The notes below the pieces were generated by a model. That model had not been told where the DNA came from. It worked only from the letters and a program-made list of their open reading frames with translations, and did no database searches. 64,000 nt of DNA, from the NCBI GenBank assembly GCA_030141605.1, contig JAQGDQ010000391.1, forward strand, positions 7,501 to 71,500. The letters are read 5' to 3'. Origin of the DNA: Tubiluchus corallicola. Taxonomy: Eukaryota; Priapulida; Priapulimorpha; Priapulimorphida; Tubiluchidae. A program made the translations under genes and the position numbers. Positions 57,121-64,000 of this stretch are shown here, piece after piece. Position 1 is the stretch's first letter. The number at the start of each line of letters is the position of its first letter.

Positions 57121-57420
57121 ATGCTGATGATGATGATAATAAGTCTTTATTAGCCTCTTTTTGCTGGCATTAACATTAAACAATTTTACATTTGGTGAAT
57201 TCTACATTATTACATGTCATGTATTCTGTAGTTAGTTTTTTTAATGATACGTAAAATAGTATTTACGGTGATGTTAAACAAGGAGTATTAGAGCGAGCGC
57301 TATGATAAAGAATTTTAAGTTCAGGATTAAAGATACACGAGCTGCTGTTAGTTCAATTATAATATTAGTACATGGCGCTGTACTAAGAATATTGAGCTTT
57401 TTTCACATTTAACATAAGTC
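57121..57420 (-). mobile_element. Probable LINE 3' tail with (ATC)n end
   Basis: On the minus strand AATAAA (57146-57151) is followed by ATTATC and an (ATC)n run (57121-57138). This is the same microsatellite-tail plan as the LINE at 45808. No coding remnant attached. Confidence 0.45.
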
Positions 57421-59045
57421 ACAATTCTCATTATATGAAAAAAAAATTGTAATTAATATTTATAAGAAATTTTATAGATAAATATTTATATTTATCTTCA
57501 CGCGTGATAATTAAAAGATTATGCTTAAAGAATTTAAAGTTCAATATTAAAGCTACCCCGGTGTTTGTTAGTTCAATAATAATATTAGGTTGTTGCAACA
57601 AGGTTGTTGCGAGTAAATTGTGGATAATATAGTGACTATTGCTACAGTAAGCAAGGAACTTCAGAAGCTCATAATCCCTTACTAGAGCCTATTACAGAAA
57701 AAGTAGTTCTAAAATTCGTAGTTGGTTGATAATGTTAATAATTTCGCAATTTTATTTCACATTTTGAAATACTGCATGCAAAAATTATAATAAGGTATTT
57801 TAACCTTACTGACAATTTCATTAGAGCAAAATTCGACAAGCGTTTTGTTTTTTTTCGAGAAAATTTAATATTTTTGTTGTTTGCCAAAGTCGCATACCTG
57901 TAGCCAGCAAAACTATAATCTGACCATTAATTTGTTTAAATGAAAATTGAACTGTACCTTATGTATACTAAACGTACATACTTCAAATGTACGCTAATCA
58001 CTATAATTATTTATATGAGTCACACTTATAAGTAAATAAATTACTATATATAATTAATTATTTTATTATGTAAAAAAGAATTAGATAAACAGAGATATCA
58101 ATGCTTATACTGAAGAAATGACTAAAGTAACTCGCCAGATGGTTACAGACGTCTAGAGCCTCAGTTTATGTGACACGTTCTGTTGAAATGCATCTGATGA
58201 ACTAAAAGCAGGCAGGTATGCCCACCTTTCCATGCCCGCCAACCGTGTCTGTGACCAGGTATGTTTCATACCTGTACGCCTCCGAAAATACCTGAACAGG
58301 TACGTAATGAAGGCCAGCGGACATGTTGGCAGCGTCTGAATAACCGAGTTTCACAAAATGTCTTCGTAGAATTCTTACTGATTCAAATCATACACAGGTA
58401 AGTTGAACTTATCAGTTTTCTTAATTAGTACAGGTAATTTAATTAGCGAAAGTGATTGTAACAGTGACTAAATTACTAAACAATGTTATGTACTAAAGCC
58501 ATTAATATGACTAGTGCTATAAGTTTTTGCAATTTACGCATAGAGTTCCAGTCTACCAGAAATCCAAAAAATTGTAAGGCGCATGTAGCTTTGAAACGAT
58601 TGTTACGTCTTAAATACGTTCTCTATAAATCGAAGCATGTTCCGTTATTTAATGGTATATAGTCGTTATGGTTTTACATAATATGCATGTAAATGCAATT
58701 AATATTAGTATAATACAATTAGCGCAGCAGTGTTTAAATTACGATATAGTATTACGTATTAAAATCATTTTATGACTACTGTTATCAGCTTTTGCAATTC
58801 GCGCATGGGGTCTCTCTTTCTACTAGAAATCAAAAAATTTTGATACTATTAACGGTATCGATGAATGTATGTGTTTTTAGAAAACTTTCATTCGCTTATT
58901 TTTGTGTGATAATAGTGATGCTTTTCTATTTTGTTATTTTTATTTATTTTATTGAAAAGCAAATCTATATATTCCTGTATATAATCTCCATTACATTTTT
59001 GTAAGCTGAAAAACATACAGCATTATATATCTGCGTGTTAATTCA
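57421..59045. other. No recognised gene
   Basis: AT-rich. A GC-richer patch around 58205-58330 has CAGGTATG and CAGGTACG words but no supported exon. Confidence 0.35.
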
Positions 59046-59049
59046 GCTG

Positions 59050-59625
59050 ATAAAGCGTTAGAGACTTTCCTGGCGTTAGATAAACGCACATTTAATGCGT
59101 TAGAGACTTTCCTGGCGTTAGATAAACGCACATTTAATGCGTTAGAGAATTGCTCTAGCGTTAGAGAAACGCACATTTAATGCGTTAGAGAATCTGATCA
59201 GCGGTAGAGAAACGCACATTTAATGCGTTAGAGATCGCCCTAGCGTTAGAGAAACGCACATTTAATGCGCTAGAGAATCGCCCTAGCGTTAGAGAGAACG
59301 CGCATTTAATGCGTTAGAGATCGCCCTAGCGTTAGAGAAACGTGCATTTAACGTGCTAGAGAATCTGACCAGCGGTAGAGAAACGCACATTTAATGCGTT
59401 AGAGAATTGCCCTAGCGTTAGAGAAACGCACATTTATTGCGCTAGAGAATCGCCCTAGCGTTAGAGAAACGCACATTTAATGCGCTAGAGAATCGCCCTA
59501 GCGTTAGAGAATCTGACCAGCGTTAGAGAAACGCACATTTAATGCGTTAGAGAATTGCCCTAGCGTTAGAGAAACGCACATTTAATGCACTAGAGAATCG
59601 CTCTAGCGTTAGAGAATCGCCCTAA
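59050..59625. repeat. 43-bp satellite-like tandem array, about 13 units
   Basis: The unit is approximately ATTTAATGCGTTAGAGA, a 6-9 base variable piece (ATTGCC, ATCGCC, ATCTGACC), then CTAGCGTTAGAGAAACGCAC. GCGTTAGAGA occurs twice per unit. Two short dyads are conserved: CTCTAGCGTTAGAG and AACGCACATTTAATGCGTT. Units differ from one another by a few bases, and some alternate between two spacer types. Confidence 0.93.
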
Positions 59626-60024
59626 TGGGAGAAAATCAAATTTCCAAAAGGTTTCCAGGCTGCAAATAGCGATTTTTATGTAGTTACTAATGTACTGAAG
59701 CTGACATGAATAAAAAAGGTTTTATTTGCAAAGGTTTGTAACGGTGCAGAAATTTAAGTTTGTCGGGCAGGAAAGACTGTTGAACTTATAACATCACATT
59801 CAAGATTAAATGCATTGCAAGCTAAAGACTTGAAGTAATAGCCTAGTTAAAATTAATGATAAATTAATTATGTTAATTTGATAGTTTTCCACTAAACAAT
59901 GCCGTATTTACATGCGTACAGTCTGAGACTCATTGTAATTTATAGATAAATAAGCAAATCCTACTAAACAGTTTTTGAGCATTAATCCAAAGACAACCAC
60001 CAAATCACACCGAATCTACAATAA

Positions 60025-60760
60025 CAATCCACACCCACACCATACCACAAGAACATTTGCACACCCACACCATACCTAAAGAACAATTGCACATCCACAC
60101 CCACACCATACCACATGAACAATTGCAAACCCACACCCACACCATACCACATGAACAATTGCACACCCACGCCATACCACACTAACAACCCACACCACAC
60201 TACACCAAACCTACACTACTTCCCCACAATAACAATCCATACCCACATCATACCACAAGAATAATAACACACCCACACCATACCTAAAAACAATTGCACA
60301 CCTACACTCACACCATACCACAAGAACAATCACACACCCACACCATACCTAAAGAACAATTGCATACCCACACCCACATCACACCACAAGAACAATTGCA
60401 CACCCACACCCACATCATACCACAAGAACAATTGCATACCCACACCATACCACAAAAAAATTGCACGCCCACACCTACTCCATACCACAAGAACAATTGC
60501 ACACCCACACCCACACCATACGACAAGAACAATTGCACACCCACACCCGCACTATACCTAAAGAACAATTGCAGACCCACACCCACACCATACGACAAGA
60601 ACAATTGCACACCCACACCAACAAGCCACACCACACTACACCAAACCAACACTACATCCTCACAGTAACAATCCATACCCACATCATACCACAAGAACAA
60701 TTGCACACCCACACCATACCATACCAACAACCCACATCACACCACACTGCATTACAACAA
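60025..60760. repeat. CA-rich minisatellite, about two dozen units
   Basis: Units of roughly 28-36 bases built from AAGAACAATTGCACACCCAC and an ACCATACCAC tail, with variable numbers of CACACC. A larger block, CACCACACTACACCAAACC to CAATCCATACCCACATCATA, occurs twice (about 60190 and 60625), which indicates a higher-order duplication. His/Thr/Pro frames are artefacts. Confidence 0.92.
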
Positions 60761-60864
60761 CAACTCAGAATATTTCTACAAGCAAAATGAATGTAATTTC
60801 TTAGATTCAGATGTTTTGAAAATATCGTTTACTGTACTGTACAAACATTTAAAAAGTAATCCTC

Positions 60865-61042
60865 ATATACAGATTGTACTTAGCGCATTTTGAATAATGT
60901 TACAGCCTTTACCTCAATGGTGATGATAGTGGTGTCATCAGTTATCACAATTATTATTAATTCCCGTCTACATATGTATGCAGACTATTTTAAATACAGC
61001 ATAGTGCAGTGCGCAAAATAGTCCTATCTACTGCCAAACTTG
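60865..61042 (+). repeat. Left arm of a large inverted repeat
   Basis: Inverse matches: CAGATTGTACTTAGCGCATT (60874) with the region near 62100-62125, and GTCTACATATGTATGCAGAC (60966) with GTCTGCATACATATGTAGTA near 61616. Confidence 0.75.
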
Positions 61043-61555
61043 AAAAACACTTTGAATGTTTTGACTAATGTTGCTGCTTTGGTAGCAATACTGAGCAAAT
61101 TTGGGCAATTAACTGTTGTACATTTCTGTCTGATGGTAATTAAATTCCAGCCTCTTGCTATTTTGGTTCATACGCTCGCTGCAATGTTACATGGCTTCAA
61201 CTATATATGTTGCGTACCACTGTAGTTCATTGTACGATGTACATTACACCATGCTTGCTTTTTCAAGTTTATATCAACGACGATAATTTGAAAATAAAAA
61301 TAATACCAATTTCATTTTGATTAACTGTAAGTTACAATGAGCTTTCTGCAAACCCGTTCAAAGAATTTACAACATTATTCAAATGCAGTAAAATTATTAC
61401 TATTCTTAACCTTTTCATAACTTCAAAACTTGTAATGCATTTTTCTTGTCCTAAACCTTTTTTGGATCTAATGAGGTGTAAAGTTTGTAGAGTAATCGGA
61501 CAATGAAAATGGTTTTGTTTCTATCCTCCGTAAGTTTCTTATTGAAATTTCGAAA

Positions 61556-62140
61556 ATTGAAATTTTGCAGTAGATAGGCCTATTTTGCATACTGCACTAT
61601 GCTGTAGTTAAAATAGTCTGCATACATATGTAGTAGGGAATTAATAACAATTGTGATAACTGATGACACCCACCACCATCACCATCACTGTCATCGTCGT
61701 CATCATCATCATCATTATCATCACTCATCGTCATCACCATCATCATTATTATTATAATCCTTTTAGTTGCTCACAAATACAAACTATACTACAGTATGTA
61801 CAAGTGTTGCCTTCTAGGACCCCAGCAAAATTAAGTGCCAAACCCTTCCACATTATAAACAATCGTCGTCTTTGTCGTTGTGGTCGTCATCATCATCTTA
61901 AGGTCATTGCGTCTATTACAGACATTATAGAATCGTGTAATTAAAGAAAACTGCTCTAAAAACAGGTATATACAAGTCAGGGCCAGTTCTATTAAAAACT
62001 GAGCTAATGAGCTAAGATATTATGTGATTGAAACTTAAGTACCATCACTTGGAAATGTACAACAGTTAATTTCGTAACATTGAGACCAAGGTAACAACAT
62101 TATTCAAAATACGCAAAGTACAATCTGTATATCAAGATGA
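61556..62140 (-). repeat. Right arm of a large inverted repeat, rearranged
   Basis: 61556-61670 is the inverse of 60930-61042 over about 110 bases with few changes. 62076-62135 is the inverse of 60865-60920. A third short block, GAAATGTACAACAGTTAATT near 62055, is the inverse of 61100-61125, but the block order differs from the left arm. The interior contains an ATC-type microsatellite. Confidence 0.7.
61660..61760. repeat. (ATC)/(ATT) trinucleotide microsatellite
   Basis: CACCATCACCATCACTGTCA followed by CATCATCATC and ATTATTATTAT runs. It appears to grow out of the GGTGATG..GTCATCAG end of the inverted repeat arm. Confidence 0.85.
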
Positions 62141-62149
62141 CATTTTAAA

Positions 62150-62515
62150 GAAGGTTTATGCTTCTTAATACACAACATCACTATGCTTTTGTCAGCACAA
62201 CTTCCGTCATAATCCTGGAAGCAGGGGAAATCTTCGAACTGTAAAGTAGACACATCGCCTGTTACTGATTATCGGCAGGATAAGCCTGGTGATAAATCAG
62301 TTAAAGGTCTACCCCGTACAGCATGCCTTTATCCTTATGACAATCTCGGGTTCCTGCAGATTTGGAGGTTTAAAACTGGTTCTCATAGCAGAACTCAACA
62401 CACCTCTCCCTCAGGACATTGACAGCAAGTTTGCTTATATGAGATGCATCAGTAATTTTTGTTGATCGACCAGTAGATTCGATGCTACAGTTATACAAGT
62501 AAATGAATGTACAGT
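62150..62515. other. No recognised feature
   Basis: AT-rich spacer without recognisable exon or repeat. The stretch 62570-62910, beyond the TG array, is the same. Confidence 0.35.
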
Positions 62516-62517
62516 TG

Positions 62518-62568
62518 TACTGTGTGTGTATGTGTGTGTGTGTGTATGTGTGTGTGTGTGTGGGGGGG
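62518..62568. repeat. (TG)n microsatellite with G run
   Basis: TGTG units with two TATG interruptions, ending in eight G. Confidence 0.92.
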
Positions 62569-62912
62569 GTTAACATACGATTAATTTCATTCAAGTCATT
62601 TTATTTTGAAGCATTTCAAGTTGCAAAACGGCAAAAATGAGATACGATTAATTACGATTTGATATGAGTGAATCTTCTTTTGAATGTTTTTTTACTAAAA
62701 TTGCCCCAAACTAGGGCATCCAAGGTCAAGCGTTTTAGGGGAAAACTTAAATTATCAACGTTTTACTCATCTCACTAAAAATGAAGCAATAAGCCGTACT
62801 GCGCATTAAAGCTGAACTTTTATAACTATAATCAAATCAATGTGAATTCGTTTTGCACAGCAGTATAAATTTCAATCTTTTGTTTAGCAACATTTGCTCG
62901 TCCTTTAATTTA

Positions 62913-63330
62913 CTTACCCATTCATTCATTCATTCATTCATTCATTCATACATTCAATCACTTGTTCCCTCATTCACTTATTCGTTCATTCATTTATTTA
63001 TTAATTTATTCACTCATTATTCATTCATTCATTCATTCATCCATTCAATCACTTGTTCACTCATTCACTTATTCGTTCGTTCATTCATTCATTCATTCAC
63101 TCATAATTCGTTCATTCATTCATTCACTCATTATTCATTCATTCATTTGTTCATTCAGTCATTCATTCATTTACTATTTATCCACCATTTTCTTCATTCG
63201 TTTATTAGTTCTCATGTTTCATTCGTTCACTCGTTATCTTTCATGTCTATTTTTGTTCACTCTTTTTTGTTCCTTCGTTGACTCATTTATCCAATTAGTC
63301 AATGTTCATTTATTTGTCACTCATTTTTTT
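62913..63330. repeat. (ATTC)n microsatellite, degenerate
   Basis: Pure CATT units near 62920-62948 and scattered afterwards, with ACTC, GTTC and ATTT variants. Larger repeated blocks (TCAATCACTTGTTCCCTCAT and CACTTATTCGTTC) suggest segmental duplications inside the array. Phe/Ile/His/Ser frames are artefacts. Similar to 1062-1526. Confidence 0.93.
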
Positions 63331-63515
63331 AATTTTTCCTTTTCTTCTCCAATTTATGCGTGTGCAATGTAGCTGAATCTTAGTTTAAAATTGAAACATG
63401 TACATTATGTGCAGCTTAAAATGCCACGAAACGTAGTGCTTGTTGAAGTTTAGTGTAATTAATTGAAATGTTTGTTGCGTAAAGAAAGTTTATATATGTG
63501 TTTTATAATTGACCA

Positions 63516-63625
63516 GACGGTTTAGTCTAGTGGTAATGCGTCTGCTTTCCGTCTGGCAGGTCGTGAGTTCGAACCAGCGGCTGTGTCATACCAAAGACTT
63601 TAAATTATTATTATTATTATTATTG
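63516..63625 (+). mobile_element. tRNA-derived SINE with (TTA)n tail
   Basis: The A box TAGTCTAGTGG (63523-63533) fits the pol III consensus TRGYNNARNNG at every position. The B box GTTCGAACC (63567-63575) fits GWTCRANNC. Their spacing is that of a tRNA gene. The acceptor stem does not pair, so this is not a working tRNA. A short body CATACCAAAGACTTTAAA is followed by a (TTA)n tail (63606-63624), the usual SINE plan. Confidence 0.7.
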
Positions 63626-63629
63626 CAAA

Positions 63630-64000
63630 AATAGAGCAACTGTGAGGACTTTTTCAGCATAAGGAGAAAAAGCACAGTAGAAAAACAGTGGAAAGTTCCA
63701 GTACAATGTAATAACAAAATTCAATTACAGCAATTTTTAGCACATTGAATGATATGATATAATGTGATAGTGTACTGGCTGTGCAACCTGTGCGACCGAT
63801 GTACACATCTGCTGCAACTACCCAAATGAGACTGTCTTTCACTTCGTAAGCGCCTTTTGGGTGCTAGAAAAATCTGGTGGATTCAATATTTCCTTCACTC
63901 AGACCCCAACAGTTTTCATCTCCGAATGTCCAATTGTGTTGAAATTTGGCTGGATTAGTTAGGACGCCTCTGGCTCAAAAGTGAAAATTCCAGCGATTCC
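63630..64000. other. No recognised feature
   Basis: Sequence to the window end; no gene or repeat recognised. Confidence 0.4.

Noticed and set aside
59050-59625. CRISPR-like repeat array
   Set aside because: Eukaryotic context, and repeats and slots together form one 43-bp unit. The slots are few recurring variants, not unique spacers, and there are no cas genes.
63516-63590. Functional tRNA gene
   Set aside because: A and B boxes are good but the acceptor stem does not pair and the anticodon arm is irregular, so a SINE explains it better.

Overview
This window is AT-rich, non-coding-heavy eukaryotic DNA. Spliced GT..AG exons, non-LTR retrotransposon tails, tRNA-derived SINE heads, foldback DNA transposons and very abundant microsatellites all point to an invertebrate animal genome. 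I cannot name the species. There are no operons, Shine-Dalgarno sites, CRISPR arrays or rRNA genes. Many of the longest open frames are artefacts of stop-free microsatellites.

One protein-coding gene is clearly readable. It lies on the minus strand from 36934 down to 25407 and encodes an ABC transporter subfamily G half-transporter that most resembles ABCG8 of the ABCG5/ABCG8 sterol-transporter clade. I reconstructed nine coding exons. Their phases agree at all eight junctions and they give a 941-residue protein from the first ATG seen: a basic, tyrosine-rich N-terminal extension of about 310 residues, an NBD with Walker A, Q-loop, a divergent signature (LATGE), Walker B and H-loop, then six membrane segments and a long extracellular loop. 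The first recognised exon is preceded by a splice acceptor, so the 5' end (UTR or more coding sequence) lies upstream and was not found. A 120-nt multi-hairpin structure sits about 270 nt beyond the stop and may be in the 3' UTR.

Layout. 1-8.2 kb: triplet, ATTC and AGAAC microsatellites, minisatellites and MITE copies. 8.2-13 kb: clustered MITEs (families A, B, C, E). 14-19 kb: a LINE remnant, a piggyBac-like element between TTAA sites, two hAT-type non-autonomous elements with 8-bp target duplications, and two 200-bp foldbacks. 19.8-20.7 kb: three adjacent triplet arrays. 21-25 kb: mostly unremarkable. 25.4-37 kb: the ABCG gene, with MITE copies and simple repeats in its introns. 37-64 kb: scattered LINE C-terminal relics (about 41.7, 45.8-46.5 and 55.8 kb), further hAT elements, a tandemly duplicated repeat encoding a Sel1-like peptide (49.2 kb), several minisatellites (53, 59, 60 kb), a large inverted repeat (60.9-62.1 kb), an ATTC array and a SINE.

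The most notable pattern is a set of three MITE families (A, B, C) that share TTTAAAGG-type ends and occur at least fourteen times, including inside four introns of the ABCG gene. Repeat copies were matched by eye, so boundaries are approximate unless a target duplication is quoted.
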